DNA from: Sphingomonas sp. BK235
GTDB lineage: Bacteria; Pseudomonadota; Alphaproteobacteria; Sphingomonadales; Sphingomonadaceae
DNA length: 64,000 nucleotides
Assembly: GCF_004345855.1 (NCBI RefSeq)
Contig: NZ_SLXN01000002.1
Span: forward strand, 558,001-622,000
Direction of reading: 5' to 3'
In this document: positions 51,161 to 60,870 of the stretch, in pieces
Layout of the letters: each line of letters begins with the position of its first letter
How positions within the stretch are numbered: position 1 is the stretch's first letter
The notes under the pieces: model-generated
Database searches by the model: none
The model's input: the letters and a program-made list of their open reading frames with translations, nothing else
What the model was told of the DNA's origin: nothing
Position numbers and translations under genes: made by a program

Positions 51161-51919
51161 TCAGCCCACCGCGATGATCGCGATCTGGCGGCCGTAGCCC
51201 GGCTCGCCGCGATGCGTCGAGCGGCGGTAGCTGAAGAAGCGCCGCGCGTCGGCATAGGTGTCGAGCCCCAGCATCTCGACCCGCACCACCCCCGCCGCGG
51301 CGAGCCGGTGCGCGACATACCCCTCCAGATCGAAGCGCGCGTGCCCCGCGCGGCCGTCGGCGAAGAAGCGCTCGTTGGCGGAATCATCGTCGAGGAAGCG
51401 CGCGCGGAAGCCCGCGTCCACCTCGTAGCTGGCGCGCGCGATGCACGGCCCGACCGCGGCGACGATCCGCTCGCGCGCCGCGCCCAGCGCCTCCATCGCC
51501 GCGACGGTGGCGTCGGTCACCCCCGCCAGCGCGCCCTTCCATCCCGCGTGCGCCGCGCCGACCACGCCCGCGACCGGGTCGGCGAGCAGCACCGGCGCGC
51601 AGTCGGCGGTGACCACCCCCAGCGCCAGCCCCGGCGTCGCGGTGGCGAGCGCGTCGGCGCGCGGCCGCTTGGCGAAGGGGGCGTCGACCGTGACGCAGTC
51701 GGCGGAGTGGACCTGATAGGGTGTCAGCAGGCACGCCCCCGGCGCCACCGCCGCCAGCGCGGCGTCGCGATTGGCGGCGACCGCGGCGGCATCGTCGTCC
51801 GAGCCGATCCCGCAGTTGAGCCCGGCGTAGAGCCCCTCCGACACGCCCCCCGCGCGCCCGAGAAAGCCGTGCGGCACCGCGCCGAGCAGCCGCGCGCGAA
51901 AGGGCTCGGGCGCCGTCAC
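51161..51919 (-). CDS. pgeF: PgeF/YfiH-type laccase-domain protein (peptidoglycan editing factor)
   Basis: The 252-residue protein belongs to the Cu/Zn-binding YfiH family, whose members hydrolyse misplaced L-Ser in peptidoglycan precursors or deaminate purines. Its metal site residues are in TPYQVHSADCVTV, GVVTADCAPVLLADP and AAHAGWKGALAGV. GTG at 51919 overlaps the stop of the GNAT gene (GTGA). It closes the lgt-midA-GNAT-pgeF series. Confidence 0.92.
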   Translation of the reverse strand: MTAPEPFRARLLGAVPHGFLGRAGGVSEGLYAGLNCGIGSDDDAAAVAANRDAALAAVAPGACLLTPYQVHSADCVTVDAPFAKRPRADALATATPGLALGVVTADCAPVLLADPVAGVVGAAHAGWKGALAGVTDATVAAMEALGAARERIVAAVGPCIARASYEVDAGFRARFLDDDSANERFFADGRAGHARFDLEGYVAHRLAAAGVVRVEMLGLDTYADARRFFSYRRSTHRGEPGYGRQIAIIAVG

Positions 51920-52431
51920 AGCGCGCGACGCATCACGATGTCCTCGTCGGCATGGTCGCCGACCATGAACTGATACGGGCCGACGTCCTCGAAGCCATAT
52001 TTGGCGTAGAACCGCCGCGCGCGCAGATTGTCGGTGAACACCGAGAGATAGATCGCCTGGTGCCCGCGCCGCCGCGCCTCGGCCAGCGCCCATTCCATCA
52101 TCTCCGGCCCGAGCCCCGAGCCCTGCCACGGCTTGAGCAGGTAGAATTGCCGCAGCTCGATCGCGCCCTCGGGCGGGGTGAAGGGCAATTTGGGCGGCCC
52201 CAGCTTGATATAGCCGACCGCGACATGCCCCATCTCGACGATCTGCACCGCATAGCCCGGGTCGGCGACCTCGCGCGCCCAGTCCTCGGGCGTATGCTGC
52301 TCGAGGAAGGTGGCGAGGTCGGCGGCGGAGTAGAGCGTGCCGAACGTCTCGGTGAAGGTCGCGCGCGCCACGCCCGCGAGGCTGGCGGCATCGTCCACCG
52401 TCGCGCGCCGCAGCCTGGGACGCGGCATCAT
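51916..52431 (-). CDS. GNAT-family N-acetyltransferase
   Basis: The 171-residue protein has the acetyl-CoA site region YLLKPWQGSGLGPEMMEWAL (R/Q-x-x-G-x-G/A) and C-terminal TDNLRARRFYAKYGFEDVGP, both typical of GNAT enzymes. It begins at ATGATG (52431/52428), overlapping the midA stop by 4 nt. The acceptor is unknown. Confidence 0.9.
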   Translation of the reverse strand: MMPRPRLRRATVDDAASLAGVARATFTETFGTLYSAADLATFLEQHTPEDWAREVADPGYAVQIVEMGHVAVGYIKLGPPKLPFTPPEGAIELRQFYLLKPWQGSGLGPEMMEWALAEARRRGHQAIYLSVFTDNLRARRFYAKYGFEDVGPYQFMVGDHADEDIVMRRAL

Positions 52432-53447
52432 GCGAGGCCCGCCGGGCGCGGCCATGTTTCGTGAGTCACGGCGATCACCTTGAACAACTCCCCCATCTGC
52501 TCGACCAGCCGGTCGCGATCCTGTGTCACCCGTTCGCCGAGCGCCGCGGCGCGCTGGTCGATCCCGAGCGCGCGCAGGAAGGCGCCCTGGCCGACCGGCC
52601 CGTCGCAGCGCGCGCCCGAGGCGGTGGCGACCAGCCCCAAGGTCGCCAGGTCGACGTGCGCGGTGAGGTCCTGCTCGCCCGGCGCCTCGAACGGGTTGGC
52701 GAAGGCGTGCGCGCGTACCGCCTGGAGCGTGTCGCCGATCGCCGGCCCCTCATAGCCATAGTCGATCACCAGCGCGGCGCCGCCCTGCGCGACGATCCGC
52801 GCGGCGAGGTCGGCCATCACCGCGACGCTGGCGGGCGAGGTCTCGATCACCGCGCCCGGCGCGGCGTCGCGCAACGCCGGCGGCACGATCGTGTCGGGCA
52901 CCGCGGCGCCCGCGATCGGCACGAACAGCGTGTCCTGGCACGCCACCAGCCGCTCGTGCCACGCGTCGGCGCGGCGGACGAGCTGGCGGATCGGCAGCGC
53001 GTCGAAGAACTCGTTGGCCACGGCGAGCAGCGGCACGTCCTCGGGCAGCGTGTTGAGCGAATCGTGCCAGGTCGCGCCGGGCAGCCGCTCGGCCTGCGCC
53101 GCGCGCAGCGTCGCGCTGGTCTCGACCAGGTGGACCGGCGGCGTCAGCCCGGCGCGCGCCATCACGCGCAGCGCGTCGGCGCTGAGCGTGCCGCGACCTG
53201 GGCCGAGCTCGACCCAGACCACCGCGGGGCGACCGGCGCGGTCCCACAGGTCGGCGGCCCAGGCGCCGATCAGCTCGCCGAACATCTGGCTGATCTCGGG
53301 CGCGGTGGTGAAGTCGCCCGCGGCGCCGAGCGGGTCGCGCGTCGCGTAATAATGCGCGTTGGCGGCGGCCATGAACTGGCTGACCGGGATCGGCCCGCCC
53401 AGCGTGATCGCGCGTGCCAGCCGCTCGGCGAGCAGCGCGTCGCTCAC
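52428..53447 (-). CDS. MidA/NDUFAF7-type SAM-dependent methyltransferase
   Basis: The 339-residue protein matches the family of NDUFAF7 (complex I arginine methyltransferase). It has [40 protein letters not shown], the SAM-binding [20 protein letters not shown], and [23 protein letters not shown] at 53447 overlaps the lgt stop (GTGA). In bacteria the target is unknown. Confidence 0.9.
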   Translation of the reverse strand: MSDALLAERLARAITLGGPIPVSQFMAAANAHYYATRDPLGAAGDFTTAPEISQMFGELIGAWAADLWDRAGRPAVVWVELGPGRGTLSADALRVMARAGLTPPVHLVETSATLRAAQAERLPGATWHDSLNTLPEDVPLLAVANEFFDALPIRQLVRRADAWHERLVACQDTLFVPIAGAAVPDTIVPPALRDAAPGAVIETSPASVAVMADLAARIVAQGGAALVIDYGYEGPAIGDTLQAVRAHAFANPFEAPGEQDLTAHVDLATLGLVATASGARCDGPVGQGAFLRALGIDQRAAALGERVTQDRDRLVEQMGELFKVIAVTHETWPRPAGLA

Positions 53448-54346
53448 GCCACGCTGTCCAGCCCGACCGTGGCCTCGACGCGCTGGCGCCGGCGCGGCGC
53501 GGTGACGATCAGCACCGCACCCGCCAGGATCATCGGCACGCACAGCCACTGGCCCATGTGCAGGCCGGTATATTCGGCGAAGGCGCGCAGCTGCGCGTCG
53601 GGCTCGCGGAAGAACTCGACGGTGAAGCGCGCCACGCCATAGCCGGCGAGGAACAGCCCGACCAACTTGCCCGGCTGGTAGCGCGCGTCGGTGCGCCAGA
53701 AGAAGAACCACAGCAGCACGAACAAGGCGATGCCCTCCAGCCCCGCCTCGTAGAGCTGGCTCGGGTGGCGCGCCGGCTCGGGCACGCCGTAAGGCACGGT
53801 GCGCTCGAACACGATCGCCCAGGGCACGCTGGCGGGCTTGCCCCACAACTCGCCGTTGACGAAATTGGCGAGCCGCCCGAAGAACAGGCCGAAGGGCACC
53901 GCGCAGGCGACGTAATCGTGGACGCGCAGCCAGTTGAGCTTGTTCTTCCGCGCGAACCAGATGATCCCCAGCGAGGTGCCGATCACCCCGCCGTGGAACG
54001 ACATGCCGCCGTCCCACAGCCGCAGGATCGACAGCGGCTTGGCGAACATCTCGGGGCCGTAGAACAGGACATAGCCGACCCGCCCGCCCAGGATGATCCC
54101 CAGCGTGGCGTAGAACACCAGGTCATCGGCGTGGCGCCGCGCCATCGGTGCGCCGGGCTGGGCCAGCAGTTTGAGCAGATACCACCAGCCGACGACGATG
54201 CCCGCGATATAAGCCAGGCTGTACCAGCGCAGCGTGAACACGCCGATCGAGAAGACGTCGGGATGCAGCCCGAGGTCGGCGAAACGGACGTGGCCGGTGG
54301 CGGCGCCGGCAGCCGGGACGGCGGCGGCGAGGGCGGACAGGATCAA
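53444..54346 (-). CDS. lgt: Prolipoprotein diacylglyceryl transferase
   Basis: Lgt adds diacylglycerol to the lipobox Cys of prolipoproteins. The 300-residue membrane protein has seven-helix topology, [20 protein letters not shown], the signature [20 protein letters not shown], the catalytic-region [15 protein letters not shown], and [23 protein letters not shown] at 54346 is preferred as start (AAGGGG 10 nt upstream on the minus strand, family alignment to [12 protein letters not shown]); the ATG at 54391 would add 15 odd residues. It leads a four-gene overlapping operon. Confidence 0.93.
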   Translation of the reverse strand: MILSALAAAVPAAGAATGHVRFADLGLHPDVFSIGVFTLRWYSLAYIAGIVVGWWYLLKLLAQPGAPMARRHADDLVFYATLGIILGGRVGYVLFYGPEMFAKPLSILRLWDGGMSFHGGVIGTSLGIIWFARKNKLNWLRVHDYVACAVPFGLFFGRLANFVNGELWGKPASVPWAIVFERTVPYGVPEPARHPSQLYEAGLEGIALFVLLWFFFWRTDARYQPGKLVGLFLAGYGVARFTVEFFREPDAQLRAFAEYTGLHMGQWLCVPMILAGAVLIVTAPRRRQRVEATVGLDSVA

Positions 54347-54411
54347 GGCTTTCCCCTTCTCAATGGCGCCTGCATAAGGGGAGGAAAGCATAGAACCAAG
54401 CGGAGAGAGTG

Positions 54412-56127
54412 ATGGCTTCCGAGCTCGACCGGCGGATGGACGCGGTGATGGCGGCGCTGACCGGCGACGGTGGCCAGCTACCCCTCGGACAGGTCGAGCG
54501 TTTCGGCCGGACGCTGCCGATGATCGCCGCCGCGCCGCCGACGCTGCCCGCCTATTTCGCGCATTTCTGCCACCAGCATGGCGCCGCCGAATTGCTGGTC
54601 GCTGGCGACGAGCGGCTGAGCTTCGCCACGGTCCACGCGCTGGCGAGTCGCGCCGCGCGCGCGCTGGTCGCGGGCTATGGCGTGCGCCGCGGCGACCGGG
54701 TGGCGATCGCGGCGCGCAACTCGCCGTCGTGGATCGTGCTCTACATGGCGATCATCATGGCCGGCGGCGTGGCGACGCTGCTCAACGGCTGGTGGCAGGC
54801 CGAGGAGATGGCCGCCGCGCTCGACGAGGTCGACGTCGTGCTGGTGTTCGCCGACGCGCCGCGCGCGCGCCGGCTCGCCGCCATCCCTGGCGGGGCGGCG
54901 GTGCGGGTCGAGATCTTCGACGATCTCCAGCCGGTCGAGGTCGCGCTGGCCGAGGTGCTGGCCTTCGCCGACGATGACGCCGCGGCGACCCTCCCCGCGC
55001 TCGGTGGCGACGATCACGCGACGATCCTGTTCACCTCGGGCTCGACCGGCCAGTCCAAGGGCGCCTTGTCGACGCATTTCCAGGTGCTGCAGGGCACGTT
55101 CAACTTCCTCGCCTCGGCGCTGATGATGATGGGGATCGCGGCGCAGGACGGCGCGCTCACCGGCCTGCAGCCCGCGACCCTGCTCAACCTGCCGCTGTTC
55201 CACGTCACCGCGATGGTGCCCACCTTGCTCCAGAGCTTCGCGATGGGGCGCAAGCTGGTGCTGATGCCCAAATGGGACGCCGAACAGGCGATGCAGCTGA
55301 TCGAGCGCGAGAAGGTGACCTATTTCGTCGGCGTGCCGCTGATGAGCTACGAGATGGTCAACCACCCGGAGCGCGCGCGCTACGACCTGTCCACCGTCAC
55401 CGATTTCGCCGCGGGCGGCGCGCCGCGCCCGGTGGACCACGTCCGTCGGCTCGACGCCGAGCTGACCGGCGCGCCGCTGATCGGCTACGGGCTGACCGAG
55501 ACCAACGCGATCGGCACCGGCAACTGGCGCAGCAACTATACCGCCAAGCCCGCCTCGGCGGGGCGCGCCTCGCCGCCGCTGGTCGAGCTGGCGATCCTCG
55601 ACGACGCCGGCAGCGCGCTGGCGCAGGGCGAGACCGGCGAGATCGGCATCCGCTCCGCCGCCAATTTCCAGGAATATTGGGGCCGCCCGGCGGACACCGA
55701 AGCGGCCTTCACCGCGGACGGTTTCTTCCGCACCGGCGACCTCGGCTATCTCGACGCGGACGGCTATCTCTTCATCGTCGACCGCAAGAAGGACATCATC
55801 ATCCGCGGCGGCGAGAATATCAGCTGCCAGGAGGTGGAGGCCGCGCTCTACGCGCACCCGCTGGTGGCGGAGGCGGCGGTGTTCGGTCTGGCCGACGCGC
55901 GCTACGGCGAGGTGCCGGGCGCGGTGGTCCATCTCGGCGAGCCCGGCGGGGTGGCGGCCGAGGACCTGCTGCTGTTCCTCGCGCAGCATGTCGCCGCCTT
56001 CAAGGTGCCCGTGCGGCTGTGGATCGAGGAGGCGCCGCTGCCGCGGCTCGGCACCGAGAAGATCGACAAGATCGCGCTGCGCCGCCGCTATCGCGCGCTG
56101 GTGGCGGATGAGGTGGCGGCGGCCTGA
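54412..56127 (+). CDS. Acyl-CoA synthetase (class I adenylate-forming enzyme)
   Basis: The 571-residue enzyme activates a carboxylic acid with ATP and CoA. Motifs: ATP site [30 protein letters not shown] (A5), [20 protein letters not shown] (A7-A8), [19 protein letters not shown], and the catalytic Lys in [15 protein letters not shown] near the C-terminus. The fatty or aromatic acid substrate is unknown. ATG at 54412 follows GGAGAGAG. It is divergent from lgt, with only 65 bp between. Confidence 0.92.
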   Translation: MASELDRRMDAVMAALTGDGGQLPLGQVERFGRTLPMIAAAPPTLPAYFAHFCHQHGAAELLVAGDERLSFATVHALASRAARALVAGYGVRRGDRVAIAARNSPSWIVLYMAIIMAGGVATLLNGWWQAEEMAAALDEVDVVLVFADAPRARRLAAIPGGAAVRVEIFDDLQPVEVALAEVLAFADDDAAATLPALGGDDHATILFTSGSTGQSKGALSTHFQVLQGTFNFLASALMMMGIAAQDGALTGLQPATLLNLPLFHVTAMVPTLLQSFAMGRKLVLMPKWDAEQAMQLIEREKVTYFVGVPLMSYEMVNHPERARYDLSTVTDFAAGGAPRPVDHVRRLDAELTGAPLIGYGLTETNAIGTGNWRSNYTAKPASAGRASPPLVELAILDDAGSALAQGETGEIGIRSAANFQEYWGRPADTEAAFTADGFFRTGDLGYLDADGYLFIVDRKKDIIIRGGENISCQEVEAALYAHPLVAEAAVFGLADARYGEVPGAVVHLGEPGGVAAEDLLLFLAQHVAAFKVPVRLWIEEAPLPRLGTEKIDKIALRRRYRALVADEVAAA

Positions 56128-56224
56128 GCGGCCGCGCCGCGCCGCGCCGCGCGATCGCGCGCTCGATCAGCCTGACCGAGCTTTCGCGCTTCCTTGACGC
56201 GGCGCACCCCGCTACCGCCGGGTG

Positions 56225-58438
56225 ATGGCCGCGCTGACCCGACGCAAGCTGCTGATCTCCGGGGGCGCCGGCGTCGGGCTGGTGGTCGCCTGGGCGGCCT
56301 GGCCGCGCCAGTATCGCGCCGGCCTGCCGGTCGCGCCGGGCGAGGCCGCGTTCGGCGCCTTCCTCAAGATCGCGCGCGACGGGCAGGTGATCGTCGCGGT
56401 GCCGCAATGCGAGCACGGCCAGGGCAGCTACACCGTGCTGGCGCAGATCGTCGCGGACGAGCTCGGCGCCGACTGGCGCACCGTCGGGGTGGAGAGCGCC
56501 CCGCTCGCCCCGCCCTACGCCAATCCGCTCGGCGCCGAGCTGCTGTTCGGCGACGCGCTGGCGCGCGTCCCGGCGGCGGTGCGCGACGAACATTGGACGC
56601 GCGACGCCCTGCTCGTCACCGCCGGGTCGAGCTCGGTGCGCCAGTTCGAGGCGCCGCTGCGCGCGGCAGGCGCGGCGGCGCGCGCGCTGCTGTGCCAGGC
56701 CGCCGCGGCGCGCTGGGACGCCGACTGGCGCGCGTGCGAGACGCGCGGCGGCTTCGTGCTGCTCGGCGAGCGGCGGCTGCGCTTCGCCGAGCTGGCCGAG
56801 GCGGCGGCGCGCGGGCGCGTGCCCGACGAGCTGACGCTGCGCGTCGGCGACGAGGCACGGCTGAGCGGCGAGCCGCTGCCCCGGCTCGACTCGCCCGCCA
56901 AGGTCGACGGCTCGGCCAATTTCGTCGCCGACGTGCGCCTCCCCGACATGGTGTTCGCCAGCGTGCGCCAGGGGCCGCAGCCCGGCGCGCGGCTGGTCGG
57001 CTGCGACCGCGCCGCGGCGGAGCGGGTGCGTGGCGTGCTGTCGGTGGTGACCACGGACCATTGGGTCGCGGCGGTGGCGAGCGACTGGTGGTCGGCCAAT
57101 CGCGGCGTCGCCGCGCTCGCGCCGCGGTTCGCGCGCCACGGCACGCGCGTCGACGACGCCGCGATCGCGCGCGCGCTCGACGCGGCGCTGGCGCGGCCCG
57201 GCGCGCGCGTGGCGGGGCTGGGCGACGTCGCCGCGGTGCCGCGCGGCGCGCGGCTGGTCGAGGCGGTCTACGATGTCGCGCCCGCGCTCCACGCCGCGCT
57301 GGAGACCCCCGCCGCGACCGCGCAGTGGCGCGACGGGCGGCTCGAGCTGTGGCTCGCCACCCAGGCGCCGACGCTGGCGCGCGCCGCCGCGGCCCGCGCG
57401 ATCGACGTCGCCGAGCATGACGTGATCGTCCATCCGATGCAGGTCGGCGGCGCGTTCGGCGCCGCGCTCGAACATGACGTCGCGGCGCAGGCGGCGGTGC
57501 TGGCGCGCGGGTTGCGCCGCCCGGTGCAGCTCTGCTGGTCGCGCGGCGAGGCGCTGCTGCACGATCGCGTGCGCGCGCCCGCCAAGGCGCGGATGCGCGC
57601 GTGGCTCGGCGCCAATGGCGCGATCCTGGCGTGGCATGCCGCGATCGCGGCGCCCGCTACCGGCCGCGAGCTGGCGCGGCGGCTGCTCGCGGACGATCCG
57701 CTGCGCCGCCTCGCCGCCGCGCTGCCCGCGACGGCGGACCGCTACGCCACCGCGGGCGCGATCCCGCCCTATCGGCTGCCCGCGTGGGCGGTGGACCATC
57801 ATCCCGTCGCGCTCGACCTGCCGACCGGGCATCTGCGCGGCGGCGCCGATGGTTACACCGCCTTCTTCACCGAGAGCTTCATCGACGAGCTCGCGCGCGC
57901 CGCGGGGAGCGAGCCGATGTCCTATCGCGTCGCGCTGCTCGGCGGCGACGCGCGGCTGGCGCGCTGTCTCACCACCGCGGCCGAGCTGGGCGGGTGGAGC
58001 GGCGGGGTACCGGGCAGCGGCCAGGGGATCGCCTGCCACCGCCTCGCCGGCAGCGCGATCGCGGTGCTGGCCGAGGCCGAGCGCGGCGCGGCCGGGGCGG
58101 CGCGCGTCACCCGGCTGGTCGCCGCGGTGGATTGCGGGCGCGCGATCAACCCCGATATCGTCCGCCAGCAGATCGAGGGCGGCCTGATCTTCGGGGTCGC
58201 CGCCGCGACCGGCGCGGCGGCGCAGTACCGCGACGATCTCGCCACGGTGCGCCAGCTCGGCGCGGTCGGCCTGCCGACGCTGGCGACCGCGCCCGAGCTG
58301 AGCGTCGAACTGATCCCGAGCAGCGCCGACAGCGGCGGCGTCAGCGACCTGGGCGTGCCCGCGGTCGCGCCCGCCGTCGCCAACGCGCTGTTCGCCGCCA
58401 CGGGCGCGCGATCGCGCGCGCTGCCGCTGAGGAATTGA
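56225..58438 (+). CDS. Molybdopterin-binding subunit of a xanthine dehydrogenase/IorB-type hydroxylase, altered active site
   Basis: The 737-residue protein has a twin-arginine signal (ALTRRKLLISGGAGVGLVVA), and family blocks CEHGQGSYTVLAQIVADELG, LPRLDSPAKVDGSANFVADV, VHPMQVGGAFGAALEHDVAA, and VDCGRAINPDIVRQQIEGGL, ending GVPAVAPAVANALFAATGAR. It resembles isoquinoline 1-oxidoreductase beta subunits (periplasmic aldehyde or heterocycle hydroxylases). The usual GGVGE-P/L-G segment that supplies the catalytic Glu reads GGVSDLGV, with Asp at about residue 708. No [2Fe-2S] partner gene is next to it. It is followed by hemH after 4 nt. Confidence 0.85.
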   Translation: MAALTRRKLLISGGAGVGLVVAWAAWPRQYRAGLPVAPGEAAFGAFLKIARDGQVIVAVPQCEHGQGSYTVLAQIVADELGADWRTVGVESAPLAPPYANPLGAELLFGDALARVPAAVRDEHWTRDALLVTAGSSSVRQFEAPLRAAGAAARALLCQAAAARWDADWRACETRGGFVLLGERRLRFAELAEAAARGRVPDELTLRVGDEARLSGEPLPRLDSPAKVDGSANFVADVRLPDMVFASVRQGPQPGARLVGCDRAAAERVRGVLSVVTTDHWVAAVASDWWSANRGVAALAPRFARHGTRVDDAAIARALDAALARPGARVAGLGDVAAVPRGARLVEAVYDVAPALHAALETPAATAQWRDGRLELWLATQAPTLARAAAARAIDVAEHDVIVHPMQVGGAFGAALEHDVAAQAAVLARGLRRPVQLCWSRGEALLHDRVRAPAKARMRAWLGANGAILAWHAAIAAPATGRELARRLLADDPLRRLAAALPATADRYATAGAIPPYRLPAWAVDHHPVALDLPTGHLRGGADGYTAFFTESFIDELARAAGSEPMSYRVALLGGDARLARCLTTAAELGGWSGGVPGSGQGIACHRLAGSAIAVLAEAERGAAGAARVTRLVAAVDCGRAINPDIVRQQIEGGLIFGVAAATGAAAQYRDDLATVRQLGAVGLPTLATAPELSVELIPSSADSGGVSDLGVPAVAPAVANALFAATGARSRALPLRN

Positions 58439-58442
58439 GCCC

Positions 58443-59462
58443 ATGCTGCCCGCCGACCATCCCACCGTCCCGCCGCCGCGCGTCGGCGTCCTGCTCGTCA
58501 ACCTCGGCACGCCCGATTCGGCGGACGTGCGCGCGGTGCGGCGCTATCTCGCCGAATTCCTGTCCGACCCGCGCGTGGTGGAGCTGCCCAGGATCGCGTG
58601 GCAGCCGATCCTGCGCGGCATCGTGCTGACGACGCGGCCGAAGAAGTCGGCGCACGCCTATCGCCAGGTGTGGAGCGCGGCGGGATCGCCGCTCGCCGCG
58701 GTGACGCGCGCGCAGGCCGAGGCGCTCAAGGACGCGTTCGGCGACGGCGTGCTGGTCGACTGGGCGATGCGCTACGGTAACCCCGCGATCGCGGACCGGC
58801 TGGCGGCGATGAAGGCGGCGGGGTGCGAGCGCATCCTGCTCGCGCCGCTCTACCCGCAATATTGCGCCGCGACGACCGCCACCGCCAACGACAAGGCCTT
58901 CGCCGCGCTGGCGCAATGGCGCTGGCAGCCCGCGGTGCGGACGCTGCCGCCCTATCACGACGATCCCGCTTATATCGCGGCGCTGGCGGCGCGGGTCGGC
59001 GAGGCGCTCGACGCGCTCGACTTCGCGCCCGACGCGCTGATCGCCAGCTTCCACGGTATGCCGCAGCGCACGCTGGAGCGCGGCGATCCCTATCATTGCC
59101 ACTGCCAGAAGACCGCGCGGCTGCTCGGCGAGGCGCTGGCGGAGCGGCTGGCGGGGCGGCCGCTGACGATCGCCTTCCAGTCGCGCTTCGGCAGCGCCAA
59201 ATGGCTCGGCCCCGCCACCGACGCGACGCTGGAGGCGATGCCCGCGCGCGGCGTGCGCAAGGTCGCGGTGGTGGCGCCGGGCTTCTCGGCCGACTGCCTC
59301 GAGACGCTGGAAGAGCTGGCGATCCGCGGGCGCGAGAGCTTCATCGCCGCGGGCGGCACGCATTTCGCTTATCTGCCGTGTCTCAACGACTCGCCGCAGG
59401 GCGTTGACATGCTGCGCACGATCCTGTCCCGCGAGCTTGAAGGCTGGGTGCCCCGCGGCTAG
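58443..59462 (+). CDS. hemH: Ferrochelatase
   Basis: HemH inserts Fe2+ into protoporphyrin IX. The 339-residue protein has GVLLVNLGTPDSADVRAVRR, LAPLYPQYCAATTATANDKA, the catalytic His in IASFHGMPQRTLERGDPYHC, VAFQSRFG-like IAFQSRFGSAKWLGP, and PGFSADCLETLEELAIRGRE. The cysteines near YHCHCQ and CL may hold an Fe-S cluster, as in some bacterial forms. Start 4 nt after the upstream gene: likely one transcript. Confidence 0.94.
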   Translation: MLPADHPTVPPPRVGVLLVNLGTPDSADVRAVRRYLAEFLSDPRVVELPRIAWQPILRGIVLTTRPKKSAHAYRQVWSAAGSPLAAVTRAQAEALKDAFGDGVLVDWAMRYGNPAIADRLAAMKAAGCERILLAPLYPQYCAATTATANDKAFAALAQWRWQPAVRTLPPYHDDPAYIAALAARVGEALDALDFAPDALIASFHGMPQRTLERGDPYHCHCQKTARLLGEALAERLAGRPLTIAFQSRFGSAKWLGPATDATLEAMPARGVRKVAVVAPGFSADCLETLEELAIRGRESFIAAGGTHFAYLPCLNDSPQGVDMLRTILSRELEGWVPRG

Positions 59463-59489
59463 CCTGCGCGAGATCAAGGGAGAGCAGCT

Positions 59490-60212
59490 ATGGCAAGGGT
59501 CGCGATCGTCACCGGCGGTACACGGGGCATCGGCGAGGCGATCAGCGTCGCGCTGCGCGACGGCGGCATGACCGTCGCCGCCAATTACGCGGGCAATGAC
59601 GAGCGCGCGCGCGACTTCACCGCGCGCACCGGCATCGCCGCGTTCAAATGGGACGTCGCCGACTACGACGCCTGCCAGGACGGCTGCGCGCGCGTCGCCG
59701 CCGAGCTCGGCGCGGTGGATGTGCTGGTGAACAACGCAGGGATCACGCGCGACGGCACGATCCTGAAGATGACCTACCAGATGTGGAAGGAGGTCATGGA
59801 CACCAACCTCGGCGGTTGCTTCAACATGGCCAAGGCGGTGTTCCCCGGGATGCGCGAGCGCAAATGGGGGCGGATCGTCAACATCGGCTCGATCAACGGC
59901 CAGGCCGGCCAGTACGGCCAGGTCAATTACGCCGCGGCGAAGAGCGGCATCCACGGCTTCACCAAGGCGCTGTCGCAGGAGGGCGCGCGCGCCGGGGTGA
60001 CGGTGAACGCGATCGCGCCGGGCTATATCGATACCGACATGGTCGCCGCGGTGCCCGCCGACGTGCTGGAGAAGATCGTCGCCAAGATCCCGGTCGGGCG
60101 GCTCGGCCAGGCGCAGGAGATCGCGCGCGGCGTCGCCTTCCTGTGCTCGGAGGAGGCCGGGTTCGTCACCGGCTCGACGCTGAGCATCAACGGCGGCCAG
60201 CATATGTATTGA
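59490..60212 (+). CDS. phaB: Acetoacetyl-CoA reductase (3-oxoacyl reductase family)
   Basis: The 240-residue short-chain dehydrogenase has the NADPH site AIVTGGTRGIGEAISVAL, the NNAG block VDVLVNNAGITRDGTILKM, and catalytic Ser/Tyr/Lys in GSINGQAGQYGQVNYAAAKS. The GSxNGxxGQxGQxNY segment is typical of PhaB (PHB synthesis). phaA and phaC are not in this window. A hairpin follows. Confidence 0.93.
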   Translation: MARVAIVTGGTRGIGEAISVALRDGGMTVAANYAGNDERARDFTARTGIAAFKWDVADYDACQDGCARVAAELGAVDVLVNNAGITRDGTILKMTYQMWKEVMDTNLGGCFNMAKAVFPGMRERKWGRIVNIGSINGQAGQYGQVNYAAAKSGIHGFTKALSQEGARAGVTVNAIAPGYIDTDMVAAVPADVLEKIVAKIPVGRLGQAQEIARGVAFLCSEEAGFVTGSTLSINGGQHMY

Positions 60213-60239
60213 TCGTGCGCGGGCGACCGCCACGACTAC

Positions 60240-60270
60240 GGGTCCGGCACCCCGAGGAGGTACCGGACCC
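60240..60270 (+). terminator. Hairpin after phaB (GGGTCCGG / CCGGACCC)
   Basis: gggtccgg (60240-60247) and ccggaccc (60263-60270) are exact reverse complements. The arm sequence is the same as the tip of the F-type repeat, so it may be a remnant of one rather than a dedicated terminator. Confidence 0.45.
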
Positions 60271-60357
60271 GCGCCCTCTCACACTACGCGAGGGAACTCG
60301 TGGCGGCCGGGGCGGCGCAGGCCGCTCGCCCGCGCTGACCCCTGTACCCGCAAGAAG

Positions 60358-60720
60358 TTAACGGCAGTACCGCGGGTTGTTCGACTTCTCGATCGCGTTG
60401 CCCGCGACCGCGCCGCCGACGCCGCCGAGCACCGTGCCGAGCGTGCGGTCACCGCGCGAGTCGATCGTCCGGCCGAGCAGGCCACCCGCGATCGCGCCGA
60501 CCACCGTGCCGGTGGTGCCGTTCGAGCAGCGACGGTTGTAATTGTAGCGACGATAGTCGCCGCGGCGGTCATAGTCGCGATACCCACGGTCGTAGCGGCC
60601 GTCGCGATAGTCGCGGTCATAGCGGCTGCCGTAATAACGCTGCGCGTCGGCGGTGGCAGGGACGATCGCGGCGGTACCCATCGCGAGCGCGGCGCCAGCC
60701 AGAGCGAGATTCTTGAACAT
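60358..60720 (-). CDS. Glycine-zipper exported protein (17-kDa surface antigen-like)
   Basis: The 120-residue product has a signal peptide (LALAGAALAMGTAAIVPATADA), a Tyr/Arg/Asp-rich middle (YYGSRYDRDYRDGRYDRGYR) and a C-terminal glycine zipper (GTVVGAIAGGLLGRTIDSRG, LGTVLGGVGGAVAGNAIEKS). Such proteins sit in the cell envelope; the function is not known. The C-terminal Cys in NNPRYC pairs perhaps with RRCSNG. Confidence 0.9.
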   Translation of the reverse strand: MFKNLALAGAALAMGTAAIVPATADAQRYYGSRYDRDYRDGRYDRGYRDYDRRGDYRRYNYNRRCSNGTTGTVVGAIAGGLLGRTIDSRGDRTLGTVLGGVGGAVAGNAIEKSNNPRYCR

Positions 60721-60870
60721 CTGTCATCTCCCGTTTGCTTGTTCCGGTCGGCGGGTCATCCCGTCGATGATGCGGTTATGCTCGAGTCGCGTTGAGCCGA
60801 CCCTGAATGCGCCCGTTATCGAAGGTTCATCCTGCTTTCCCCCGCGGCACGGCTCCCGTAGAGGCCGGTG

